The notes under the pieces are model-generated. The model was not told the origin of the DNA. It saw only the letters and a list, made by a program, of their open reading frames with translations, and made no database searches. A stretch of 64,000 bases of DNA, taken from an uncultured Eubacteriales bacterium (GTDB lineage: Bacteria > Bacillota > Clostridia > Oscillospirales > CAG-272). Positions 8,243-17,073 of this stretch are shown one piece after another (position 1 is the stretch's first letter; each line of letters opens with the position of its first letter). A program made the position numbers and the translations under genes. The DNA lies in contig CAOKER010000003.1 of assembly GCA_948467545.1 (NCBI GenBank), positions 195,655-259,654 on the forward strand. The letters are read 5' to 3'.

Positions 8243-10687
8243 TTATTTACGGACATTTTTTCCGTGTCTTTTTCTGCCTCGTTTAATACTGTCGGTTTTA
8301 TTGTGATTTTTTCTTTTGACAAAATTTTTATTATTACCGTATTTTTTTCGATGACTGTATTTTGAATGATTTTTCACTTTTGAAACAGTATCTCCGTTTT
8401 TCGTGCCTACAAGAGAAAATTCAAGCTTTCTGTGTACTATATCTGCTGAAATCAGCTTGACACGTACTCTGTTGCCGAGACGGAATACGGTTTTTCCGTC
8501 AGATAGTGTAAGCAGGTCTTCATCGTATACAAAATATCCGTTCATGCTTGAAACGGGAACAAGCCCTTCGCAGGTGTTGGGCAGCTCCACGAAAATACCG
8601 AACGAGGTTACAGAGCTTACAATACCGTCAAACTCTTCATATATAAATTTGCTCATATATCTTACTTTATAGAGCTCTTCCACCGCGCGTTCCGCCGAAA
8701 TTGCACGAAGTTCGTTTTCGTTTGACTTTTCTGCTGCCTTATCGGAAAAAAGCCCTGCCTCTTTCAGCTCTTTTCCGGACAGTGTTCCGCTTAGCATTTG
8801 TTTAATAAAGCGGTGAACTGTGAGGTCGGGATAACGTCTGATCGGCGATGTAAAGTGGCAGTACATATCCGTAGACAGACCAAAATGCGGCGAGCACTTG
8901 CTGTCATAACGAGCTTTCATAAGTGAACGGAGCAGTACATACGACACGACTGTCCCTATATCCTTTTCCACAGCCTCCTTCAGTATTGCGGAAATAGCTT
9001 TGGGACTCACTTTTTTAGTACCGAGAGCTGATACGTTAAGTCCCAAATTGTGGGCGAATACTGCAAAATTGTGGATTTTCTCAGGAGACGGCTTTTCATG
9101 TATGCGGTAAACACACGGGATTTTCATCCGATTAAGACAGCTCGCTACGGCGGTGTTGGCGCATAGCATGAACTGTTCAATCATTCTTTCTCCTATACCG
9201 CGCTCACATACCGTAATATCTGTCGGATTTCCGTCCGCATCAAGCAAAATTGCCGCTTCAGATGTCTCAAGTTCGAGAGCCCCTCTTTCTTTGCTTTTTC
9301 TCTCAAGCAGTCTATAGAGCTGAACGCAGTCGCTTGCCATATTTCCGAGAACCGAATATTTATCTGCAAATTCTGAGTTTGTGCCTTTTTCAATAAAATC
9401 ATTAAATTCGCTGTAAACTCCGCGAACCTTTGAATTTATTACGCTTTCACACAGTTCTGTACCGACGGTATTGCCGTCTGAGTCTATTTTTATAATTGCC
9501 GATACGGTCAGTCGATCGGTGCCGGCGGTAAGCGAACAAATGCCGTTTGAAATCGGACGCGGAAGCATGGGAATTACGCGGTCTGTCAGATAAATACTTG
9601 TTCCGCGTGACAGTGCTTCACAGTCGAGAGGAGACTTGAATTTAATATAATGGGAAACATCCGCTATATGAACCCCGAGAATCCATCCGTCTCCGCTGCG
9701 GTGTACATTAATGGCGTCGTCAAGGTCCTTTGCGTCGGAACCGTCGAGGGTGAAAATCATCTCGCCCCGCAAATCCTTTCTTCCCTCCAAATCTCCGCCG
9801 GTATACTCCTCGGGATTATCATAAATTATTCCCCGGTCGGAAATTTCTCTTGCCTGGGAGAGGAGTGTTTCCGAAAATCCGCCTCCGTTATCGGATTTGA
9901 TGCCATACTCGTACAGTATAGATGCGTAAACGGCGTCGGTGGTGCCGCTTTCGCCGAAAACCTCCGTTATGACACCGGACGCATATCCGCTTTTGTCGGG
10001 ATAACTTAACAGCTTTACCTGTACGCTTGAGCCTATATGAGGCAATGTTGAACCTCCGTCATCAAGGAGCACCAGAAAGTTGTATATGCTTTTGTCCGGT
10101 CTGACACAAAGTCCGGAGGTGCATCGGACAGAACGGCGTACGCCTCGCTGAAGCGGAGGAATCGGCTCAACGGTACCCGAAAGCTCGGTCAGCTCGTGAC
10201 TTATAATATGAACAACAATTCCTTCACAGCTTTTCTTAGCTCCTCCGGAGTGCGCGGATTTTATCTGCGCTGCGAGAACGATATCTCCGTTTACTGCGCC
10301 GAGGGTGTTCTCCGAATCTATATATAAATCTCCGTTTAAGCGCGAAGAAAAGATGTCTTCTGGCACAATAAATCCGAAGCCTTTTGCATTTGCGCGAAAA
10401 GTTCCGCGCAGATATGGAGAATTTTCGGTTAAAACGATTTTTCCGCGTTTCATCGATACAATTCTGCCTTCATTCTCAAGCTCGTATAATGCGGTCATAA
10501 AAGCTTCACGCCGGTCTGAGAGGCTCATGTCCTCAATAAGCTCTTCGGGTTTGCAGGGAATGTAATCATCGGATGAAAGCCGAGCAATAATTTGATCGGA
10601 AAGTTCTGCTGTGTTTTCGGCTTCTTCGGATGTTCTGAAATTTTCGGCCGAAACATTTTCCTGTTTTTTGGTGTTTTTGTTTTTCAT
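8243..10687 (-). CDS. rnr: Ribonuclease R (3'-5' exoribonuclease, RNB family)
   Basis: RNase R degrades structured RNA from the 3' end and takes part in mRNA decay, rRNA quality control and tmRNA-linked turnover. The 814-residue protein shows the family layout: a winged-helix-like N terminus (about 30-90), a cold-shock domain (RGTFRANAKGFGFI at 94-107), the RNB catalytic domain with the magnesium-binding motif DGSDAKDLDDAI (315-326), TSPIRRYPDL near 620, and an S1 domain (about 690-760, FDGIVSSVTSFGIFVELP). A Lys/Arg-rich tail follows and probably binds RNA. Its ATG overlaps the stop codon of the upstream M16 peptidase gene as ATGA, so the two are translationally coupled and share a promoter at 12050-12078. 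Confidence 0.95.
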   Translation of the reverse strand: MKNKNTKKQENVSAENFRTSEEAENTAELSDQIIARLSSDDYIPCKPEELIEDMSLSDRREAFMTALYELENEGRIVSMKRGKIVLTENSPYLRGTFRANAKGFGFIVPEDIFSSRLNGDLYIDSENTLGAVNGDIVLAAQIKSAHSGGAKKSCEGIVVHIISHELTELSGTVEPIPPLQRGVRRSVRCTSGLCVRPDKSIYNFLVLLDDGGSTLPHIGSSVQVKLLSYPDKSGYASGVITEVFGESGTTDAVYASILYEYGIKSDNGGGFSETLLSQAREISDRGIIYDNPEEYTGGDLEGRKDLRGEMIFTLDGSDAKDLDDAINVHRSGDGWILGVHIADVSHYIKFKSPLDCEALSRGTSIYLTDRVIPMLPRPISNGICSLTAGTDRLTVSAIIKIDSDGNTVGTELCESVINSKVRGVYSEFNDFIEKGTNSEFADKYSVLGNMASDCVQLYRLLERKSKERGALELETSEAAILLDADGNPTDITVCERGIGERMIEQFMLCANTAVASCLNRMKIPCVYRIHEKPSPEKIHNFAVFAHNLGLNVSALGTKKVSPKAISAILKEAVEKDIGTVVSYVLLRSLMKARYDSKCSPHFGLSTDMYCHFTSPIRRYPDLTVHRFIKQMLSGTLSGKELKEAGLFSDKAAEKSNENELRAISAERAVEELYKVRYMSKFIYEEFDGIVSSVTSFGIFVELPNTCEGLVPVSSMNGYFVYDEDLLTLSDGKTVFRLGNRVRVKLISADIVHRKLEFSLVGTKNGDTVSKVKNHSKYSHRKKYGNNKNFVKRKNHNKTDSIKRGRKRHGKNVRK

Positions 10688-11949
10688 TTTAATCCGCTCA
10701 TTATCTGTCGTATTTTTTCTGTATTGATTTTTGACTTTTTTCCTTTTACGGCTATCGTAAGTCTTTCTGTTCTGAATATTCTTTCGGCAATTTGAGAAAT
10801 TCTGGCTTTATCCGTGGTCATATAAAGGCGTATGCGTTCTTCGGTTGAGCAGTCCGGATCTGAAATATGACCGTAGTATGCTCTGTCCCAGTTGAGATTA
10901 TCTACGTCGTCAAGAAGCTGTTCACAGTTTCTTTTATATATGGATTTGCATGATTCGATATCGATATCCGCAGTTTTGACTTTATTAAGAATTTTGACTG
11001 ATTCGGAGAGAACCTCGTCGATATTTTGATATTTTATGTCAAATCCGACTCGCAGATTGCCGATGTTGCAGTATTCTTCGAGAATAGGAGTATATGAATA
11101 TATCAATCCTCTTTTCTCGGTAAGTTCGCTGTAAAACAGACAGGAATCACCCCTGAAAAGCAAATCATAAAGCAGGTTAAGCTCTGAGCTCTGTGCCTCT
11201 TCTCTGAAAAAATCAAAGCAAAGCTGTATTCGCGGGCAGTCACCGCTTTTGACCGTAACGGAGGTACTTCTGTTCGCAAAAGCTTCCGGTATCGGAGCCG
11301 CGTTCAGCCTTTTGGCGGCGGCTTCTGTTATGTCAGACCGCGACAGTATATCCGCAACAGATTCCGCTGCTTTTAAATCTGTGTTTCCGGTTAGATATAC
11401 GAACATATCGCCGGATGAAAAGAGCCATTTGCGGAAAAGGTTTAATTTTCTTTTTGTGATTTTATTCAGAATGGTCGGCGTACCGAGGACGGTTTGCGTG
11501 AGCGGCGTTTTTCTCCATATTTCCTGCTCTGCCGAATAACTTAAACTTGATTTGTCGTCTTCTTCATATATTTCGGATTTTATTATATTTCTTTCTGTTT
11601 CTATTTCTCCTGGCGTCAGACGGATTTCTTCAAAAATATGTCCGAATATTTCAAGCACGAAGTCAAGCGATTCCGATGAGAACACAAAATACAGATTCAT
11701 AAATTCCTTGTATGTCGCAGCATTGAATTCAACTGCATTTTTGTCGAGAAGCTTATACAGCTTCATTCCCATTATTTTGTTGATATTTCTGAAAATAACG
11801 TGTTCGAAAAAGTGCGTAATACCGTTATTTTCTGCCTCTTCATACATAGCTCCGCATTTTATATATAAGCCGAGCTTTACACTGTGCAGGTGCCGATTGA
11901 ACTCGCAGAATACCGGTACTCCGTTTTTGCTTACAATTTTTTCTTCCAA
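10684..11949 (-). CDS. M16 family (pitrilysin-like) zinc peptidase
   Basis: M16 peptidases cut peptides or process proteins with an inverted zinc motif. This 421-residue protein keeps it: HFFEH at residues 46-50 (HxxEH), with the downstream glutamates in ETERNIIKSEIYEE near 118-131 as the likely third ligand. The second half is the structurally related inactive lobe, as usual. Many Firmicutes carry two adjacent M16 genes (ymfF/ymfH type); only one is present here, and it is coupled to rnr instead. The start is TTG (11949) with GAGGA six bases upstream; the frame has no better ATG. There is no signal peptide, so it is predicted to be cytoplasmic. The substrate is unknown. Confidence 0.85.
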   Translation of the reverse strand: MEEKIVSKNGVPVFCEFNRHLHSVKLGLYIKCGAMYEEAENNGITHFFEHVIFRNINKIMGMKLYKLLDKNAVEFNAATYKEFMNLYFVFSSESLDFVLEIFGHIFEEIRLTPGEIETERNIIKSEIYEEDDKSSLSYSAEQEIWRKTPLTQTVLGTPTILNKITKRKLNLFRKWLFSSGDMFVYLTGNTDLKAAESVADILSRSDITEAAAKRLNAAPIPEAFANRSTSVTVKSGDCPRIQLCFDFFREEAQSSELNLLYDLLFRGDSCLFYSELTEKRGLIYSYTPILEEYCNIGNLRVGFDIKYQNIDEVLSESVKILNKVKTADIDIESCKSIYKRNCEQLLDDVDNLNWDRAYYGHISDPDCSTEERIRLYMTTDKARISQIAERIFRTERLTIAVKGKKSKINTEKIRQIMSGLK

Positions 11950-12049
11950 TGATGTTCCTCATATATATTCGTCGCTCTGCAGGCTTTTGCTTGGCCGCAG
12001 GATCGCATTTTAAAGAGTTTATATATATAACATGTACAATACCGAAAAA

Positions 12050-12078
12050 ATTATAACATATATCGTATGGTATGTCAA
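12050..12078 (-). promoter_or_regulatory. Sigma-A promoter of the M16 peptidase-rnr operon
   Basis: On the minus strand TTGACA (12078-12073) and TATAAT (12055-12050) are both perfect and 17 bp apart. Transcription would start near 12043, about 95 nt before the TTG start of the peptidase gene. Confidence 0.8.
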
Positions 12079-12127
12079 ACGGGTATTAAGGCTGTTTATT
12101 TTGTACTGTTAATTTTATAGTGCAATT

Positions 12128-12157
12128 TTGTGTAGAGGCGGAAATAATGGATATAAT
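12128..12157 (+). promoter_or_regulatory. Possible promoter of the GH3-ABC transporter operon
   Basis: TTGTGT (12128-12133) and a perfect TATAAT (12152-12157) lie 18 bp apart, about 105 bp upstream of the GH3 start. The -35 box is weak. It is back to back with the peptidase-rnr promoter, 50 bp away. Confidence 0.4.
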
Positions 12158-12266
12158 AATACGTGAAATAGACTGGCAAATATTTTAGAAGTAAAAAAAG
12201 TATAGTTTTGGTTTGAACGGACAAAATGAATTTATAGAAAAATAAACCACTTGGGAGCGAGAAGAA

Positions 12267-13985
12267 ATGCCTGATTTTGAAATATTGAAAAATCCCCCTT
12301 TTAATCTTAACTGTAAACAGCTTGAATGGGTACGGGATACTCTCTGTTCAATGAGCCTGCATGACAAGATCGGGCAGCTTTTCCATCTTGTGACTTATAC
12401 AAGCGATGAAAGATTCTTAAAGGATATTTGTGAAAGATATGCACCGGGAGGAATGATGGCAAGAGCATTTCCGTATGAGGAGGCCTGCCGCGTTTCAAAT
12501 ACGCTTCAAAGGTATTCTAAAATACCGATGCTGATTTCCGCTAATCTTGAAGCCGGGGGAGACGGAATAGTAAAGGAAGGTACTAATATAGGACCGAATA
12601 TGCTTATCGGAGCGACAGGAGACGTCTCGCTTGCGGCCCTTCAGGGAGAAGTGGCGGCGGTCGAAGGAATGGCGGTCGGGGCTAACTATGCATTTGCACC
12701 GGTAATAGATATAGACTACAATTTCAGAAATCCTATTACAAATACAAGACTTTACGGAGATGACGCCGAATTTGTTGCAAAAGCGGGGGCTGCATTTACA
12801 AAGGCGGTACAGTCAAAGGGAATGTGTGTATCGCTTAAGCATTTTCCGGGGGATGGTGTCGACGAGAGAGATCAGCATCTTGTGACGAGCATAAATTCTC
12901 TTTCCTGCAGCGAATGGGACGCGACATACGGGATGGCATACAGAGCGGGAATTGAAGCGGGTGCGCTGACGGTCATGGTGGGACACATTATGCTTCCGGC
13001 TTATACAAAAGCCCTTGTTCCGGGAATTAAGGACGAGGATATTATGCCGGCTACTCTTTCGCCTGAGCTGATTAACGGACTGCTTAGGAAAAAGTTGGGA
13101 TTTAACGGTATGGTAATAACGGATTCGTCTACAATGGCGGGCATGTGTATTGCTATGGACAGAAGAAAAGCTGTGCCGTATGCGATTGCTTCCGGCTGCG
13201 ATATGTTCCTTTTTACCAAAAACCTCGATGAAGATTATTCATTTATGGAGGACGGTATTGACAAGGGAATTCTTACTCGCGAAAGACTGGATGAGGCAGT
13301 GATGAGAATTTTGGGACTTAAGGCTGCGCTTCATCTTCCCGAAAAGAGAGCTGATTCTTCAATTTTCGCAGATGTAAAGAGGGCAGGGAAGATAATCGGA
13401 TGCGATAAGCACTTGAAAGTCGAGAAAGACTGTGCCGATAAGGGAATTACACTTGTCAAGGACAAACAAAGCTTGATTCCCATATCACCCGAAAAGTTTA
13501 AAAGAATCCTCCTTTACCCGTTGAAATCCGGCGAAAGCGCATTTGGTTCCGGAGGCGGAGAGGATGTCGGACAGATATTATCCGAGGCACTGCACAGAGA
13601 AGGCTTTGCCGTCGATATATTTAAGGGCGGCAAAGGCTTTGAGGGTATGGCTGAACCGTTTGCCGAAGTCACGGAAAAATACGACCTGATAATATATGCG
13701 GCAAATCTTATTACAAAATCCAATCAAACCACGGTAAGAATTGAGTGGGAGAATCCGATGGGTGTAAACTGTCCTTTATATCAGACGGTTGTACCGACAT
13801 TGTTTATTTCGTTTGCAAATCCGTATCATCTGATTGACGTACCGCGGATACGAACGTATATTAACGCATACAAATTCAAGGACGAAACTGTAAAAGCGGT
13901 TATTGACAAGCTGATGGGACGCAGTGAGTTTAAAGGTGTAAGTCCGGTCGATGCTTTCTGCGGAAAGTGGGATACTCACCTTTGA
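12267..13985 (+). CDS. Glycoside hydrolase family 3 (beta-glycosidase / NagZ-like), cytoplasmic
   Basis: GH3 enzymes release terminal beta-linked glucose, xylose or N-acetylglucosamine. The 572-residue protein has the (beta/alpha)8 domain with KHFPGDG at 191-197 and RDQH at 201-204 (the NagZ-type loop is usually KHFPGHG...DSH), and the nucleophile Asp286 in GMVITDSSTM. A shorter second domain (about 380-572) follows. The substitution of His by Asp in the KHFPGHG loop means N-acetylhexosaminidase activity should not be assumed. There is no signal peptide, so the substrate must be imported, which fits the ABC transporter genes directly downstream. GGGAG lies 10 nt before the ATG. Confidence 0.85.
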   Translation: MPDFEILKNPPFNLNCKQLEWVRDTLCSMSLHDKIGQLFHLVTYTSDERFLKDICERYAPGGMMARAFPYEEACRVSNTLQRYSKIPMLISANLEAGGDGIVKEGTNIGPNMLIGATGDVSLAALQGEVAAVEGMAVGANYAFAPVIDIDYNFRNPITNTRLYGDDAEFVAKAGAAFTKAVQSKGMCVSLKHFPGDGVDERDQHLVTSINSLSCSEWDATYGMAYRAGIEAGALTVMVGHIMLPAYTKALVPGIKDEDIMPATLSPELINGLLRKKLGFNGMVITDSSTMAGMCIAMDRRKAVPYAIASGCDMFLFTKNLDEDYSFMEDGIDKGILTRERLDEAVMRILGLKAALHLPEKRADSSIFADVKRAGKIIGCDKHLKVEKDCADKGITLVKDKQSLIPISPEKFKRILLYPLKSGESAFGSGGGEDVGQILSEALHREGFAVDIFKGGKGFEGMAEPFAEVTEKYDLIIYAANLITKSNQTTVRIEWENPMGVNCPLYQTVVPTLFISFANPYHLIDVPRIRTYINAYKFKDETVKAVIDKLMGRSEFKGVSPVDAFCGKWDTHL

Positions 13986-14117
13986 ACTTATTTAAGACCA
14001 AGATTTCGGATTTGATTTTAACCTTTGTTTTCGGCATAACACGTCGCAGCGGCAGTCGGACATGCCCTCGGCGGATACGGAAGGTGTGAGTGTAAGTATG
14101 AGAGAGGATGGACGAGC

Positions 14118-15695
14118 ATGAACGGAGAAAACGAAAAAGAAGCTGTAATGGAGGTTCGCGGAATATGCAAATCCTTCGGTCCTACGGTTGCACTGAAGAA
14201 TGTAGACATAACAGTCAGAAGGGGAGAAATCCGAGGACTTATAGGAGAGAACGGTTCCGGGAAATCTACCGTGACTTCTATATATGCAGGAATCCAGCCG
14301 GCGGACTTCGGTGAGATGTTTTTTCTCGGAAGACCGTGGCGTCCGAGCTCGATGGTTGGCGCTATGAACAGCGGCGTGGGAATGATTGTGCAGGAAACAG
14401 GAACGGTTCCCGATATTACGGTAGCCGAAAATATGTTTCTTGGAGAAGCCGGCAGATTCAGAATGTTTTCTGAGCGGGACGGCGGAGGATTTGGTCCCGT
14501 GAGCGGCAGAAAGCTTTACCGGGCCGCTCAGAAAGCTCTTGACGACATCGGAGCGTCGCATATAAAGGCAGATATGATTACCGGTTCACTTGATATGCAG
14601 GAGAGAAAACTTGTTGAAATTGCAAAGGTGTGGATGAAAAATCCGGAATTAATAGTCGTCGATGAAACATCGACCGCCCTTTCGCAGCGCGGCCGCGAAA
14701 TTATATATCAGCTTATGAACCGCATGCGCGATGCAGATAAGGCGGTCGTGTTTATATCCCATGATATAGATGAAATCATGGAGAAGTGCAATGCTCTGAC
14801 GGTTCTTCGCGACGGGAAAATTATCCGTACTTTTACTAAGGAAGAATTTAATGAAGATTCGATACGTTCCTCTATGATAGGACGCGAGCTTCAGGGAAGC
14901 TACTACCGTGACGACAGTAACGGCAGTTTCGACAGTGAAGTTGTTCTTGAGATAAAAAACGGCACATATCGTGAACGAATAATCGACTGCAGTCTTTCGG
15001 CGCATAAGGGGGAAATTCTCGGTATCGGAGGGCTTTCACACTGCGGAATGCATACGCTCGGCAAGGCTTTATACGGTGCAGTGAAGCTTGAGCGGGGGAG
15101 TGTTTTGGTTAAAAGGCGGAAAACAACCGAATCCGATGACCGTAGTGCGGTCTTCTTTGCGGCCGTTCGTGACGAGCATTTTGCAATGAAATGCGGTATA
15201 GGATATGTTGCAAAGGACCGCGATACCGAGTCCTTAAATATGGTTACTACAATCCGCGATAATGTTGCTATAGCCGGACTGGATATTATTAAAACCAAAT
15301 CGGGTTTGATTTTTTCAGGAAGAGAGAGAGACTACGTTGAGAAAAATATTGACGCGCTGTCTACAAAGTATTTTTCTATTGATCAGCCGGTTTCGGATTT
15401 ATCCGGGGGAAATAAGCAAAAGGTTGTTTTTGCCAAATGGATAGGCTGCGGATCGGACATTTTGATTCTTGACTGTCCCACACGCGGCGTAGATATCGGC
15501 GTTAAACAGGCTATGTATCAGCTTCTTTATAAAATGAAGCTTGACGGGAAAACTATAGTAATGATATCGGAAGAAATGACGGAGCTGATGGGTATGTGCG
15601 ACAGGCTGATTATTATGAAAGACGGCCGTATCAAAAAGGAATTTAAACGCGGGGACGGGTATGACGAAAATGAAATTATCAAATATATGATATAG
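14118..15695 (+). CDS. Sugar ABC transporter ATP-binding protein (RbsA/MglA type, two ABC domains)
   Basis: This protein powers import of a monosaccharide or small glycoside through the permeases encoded at 15837 and 18630. The 525 residues hold two ABC domains. The first has Walker A GENGSGKST (43-51), Walker B ELIVVDE (177-183) and LDMQERK in place of the LSGGQ signature. The second has no usable Walker A (GGLSHCGMHTLGKAL stands there) but keeps LSGGNKQKV near 430 and ILILDCPTRGVD. This asymmetry, with one degenerate site, is typical of the CUT2 class. GAGAGGA precedes the ATG. The upstream gap of 132 bp shows no terminator, so it is probably cotranscribed with the GH3 gene. Confidence 0.92.
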   Translation: MNGENEKEAVMEVRGICKSFGPTVALKNVDITVRRGEIRGLIGENGSGKSTVTSIYAGIQPADFGEMFFLGRPWRPSSMVGAMNSGVGMIVQETGTVPDITVAENMFLGEAGRFRMFSERDGGGFGPVSGRKLYRAAQKALDDIGASHIKADMITGSLDMQERKLVEIAKVWMKNPELIVVDETSTALSQRGREIIYQLMNRMRDADKAVVFISHDIDEIMEKCNALTVLRDGKIIRTFTKEEFNEDSIRSSMIGRELQGSYYRDDSNGSFDSEVVLEIKNGTYRERIIDCSLSAHKGEILGIGGLSHCGMHTLGKALYGAVKLERGSVLVKRRKTTESDDRSAVFFAAVRDEHFAMKCGIGYVAKDRDTESLNMVTTIRDNVAIAGLDIIKTKSGLIFSGRERDYVEKNIDALSTKYFSIDQPVSDLSGGNKQKVVFAKWIGCGSDILILDCPTRGVDIGVKQAMYQLLYKMKLDGKTIVMISEEMTELMGMCDRLIIMKDGRIKKEFKRGDGYDENEIIKYMI

Positions 15696-15836
15696 AGGTA
15701 ATGATTGTGAAATCAGGGAAAAATCATACCGCGGATGCATCTTTTATTTTAAAGGAAGACGGTGATTGCGTGAAAAATACAGAAGGCTGCAAATCACGGT
15801 GTACTTTTTTCACGTTGGAAAGGCATGGTAAATAAA

Positions 15837-16886
15837 ATGGCACATCAGAAAAATCCTGCAGTATACGATGAGCTTGAAGCCGACAGGGAGAGAAAAAGGG
15901 CGCTGTTTTTTTCAAAATTTGTCGGCTATATACCGCTGATAGGACTTGCGGCGATTATCGGACTTTATTTTATTTCTCTTGCAGTCACAGGGTATAGATT
16001 TTCAATTCAGCTTGAGGTAATTGTAAATAATATAATTCTTGTCGCTTTTGTAGCGACCGGAGCGTCATTTATATTTGCGATTGGTTCCTTTGACCTTTCT
16101 CTCGGAGCCAATATGCTGCTGTGTGCAATTGTCGGTTCCTTAGTATATACGAATACGGGAAGTCTGTTATTGATGATAGCGGTCTGCATTGCTTTGGCGA
16201 CATTCATCTCCCTTGTCAATTATCTGCTCGCGTCGGTATTTAATCTGCCGGTATTTATAATGACTGTTGCCATGATGACGGTACTTTCTACAATATCAAA
16301 CTTTATTGTAGGAAGAAATACTGTGTATCTGAAGTTTTCAAATCCGTCAAATCCGGACAGGGAGATATTTCAAAATGTCCTTGACACCGTTTGGTTCCGG
16401 TTTGTTCTTCTTGGTATATATGTTCTTGTTTGCTGCTTTATTTTCTATTTTACGAAAATAGGAAGAGAGCAGAAATTTCTCGGAGGAAATCCGGTTTGCG
16501 CTAAGTTATCGGGAATATCATCTGTCAGGCTGGCGTTTATTTCTTTTACGATGGCCGGAATCGGTATCGGTCTTGCCGCGTTCTGCGCAACACTGCCGAC
16601 AGAGTCGGTAACCGCATCGACGGGTTCTTCCGTGGGAATGAATATGCTTATTGCAATTGTTTTCGGAGGCATGGCTCTTTCCGGCGGACCGAAAGCAAAG
16701 GCGTTTGCGGCCTTTATCGGCGGCTGTACAATGGCTTTTCTTGATGAATTTATGTACAATGTGCTTATGTATGCAGGAATAGGTTCGAGCTCTGATTATA
16801 TTTCAATGATAGTTAAAGCGGTACTTTTCTTAATTGTAGCATTTCTTCTTGGAATGGCCACCAGACCGAGGCTTCTGCCGAGATAG
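15837..16886 (+). CDS. Sugar ABC transporter permease (RbsC type), first copy
   Basis: This is an inner-membrane permease of the CUT2/branched-chain amino acid superfamily (BPD_transp_2). The 349-residue product has a charged cytoplasmic N terminus and about nine to ten hydrophobic segments. The region IGSFDLSLGANMLL corresponds to the conserved GxDLSVG motif of RbsC, and GGMALSGG to the second conserved loop. The ATG at 15837 is chosen because GGAAAGG lies 13 nt upstream; an in-frame ATG 12 nt earlier sits directly on the SD. A second permease follows after the binding protein, so the channel is probably a heterodimer. Confidence 0.9.
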   Translation: MAHQKNPAVYDELEADRERKRALFFSKFVGYIPLIGLAAIIGLYFISLAVTGYRFSIQLEVIVNNIILVAFVATGASFIFAIGSFDLSLGANMLLCAIVGSLVYTNTGSLLLMIAVCIALATFISLVNYLLASVFNLPVFIMTVAMMTVLSTISNFIVGRNTVYLKFSNPSNPDREIFQNVLDTVWFRFVLLGIYVLVCCFIFYFTKIGREQKFLGGNPVCAKLSGISSVRLAFISFTMAGIGIGLAAFCATLPTESVTASTGSSVGMNMLIAIVFGGMALSGGPKAKAFAAFIGGCTMAFLDEFMYNVLMYAGIGSSSDYISMIVKAVLFLIVAFLLGMATRPRLLPR

Positions 16887-17073
16887 AAAATGCCGCCCTG
16901 CAATAAACGTACGGTACGCACGGCAGGAACTGAAAAAGCAATGACGGCGCGGTGCGCCTTATTGAAAAAATGTTTAAGTTTGAATAATTTATCTTTCAGA
17001 CGCGGTTTTGTGACTTACTTTTAGAGAAGGGCGCAAAACAATTGAATGATATCGGAAAGGAATGATTATATTT

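Noticed and set aside
15701..15835. 44-codon cysteine-containing frame between the ABC ATPase and permease genes
   Set aside because: Its GAGG lies only two bases from the ATG, it overlaps the permease start region, and it resembles no known protein.
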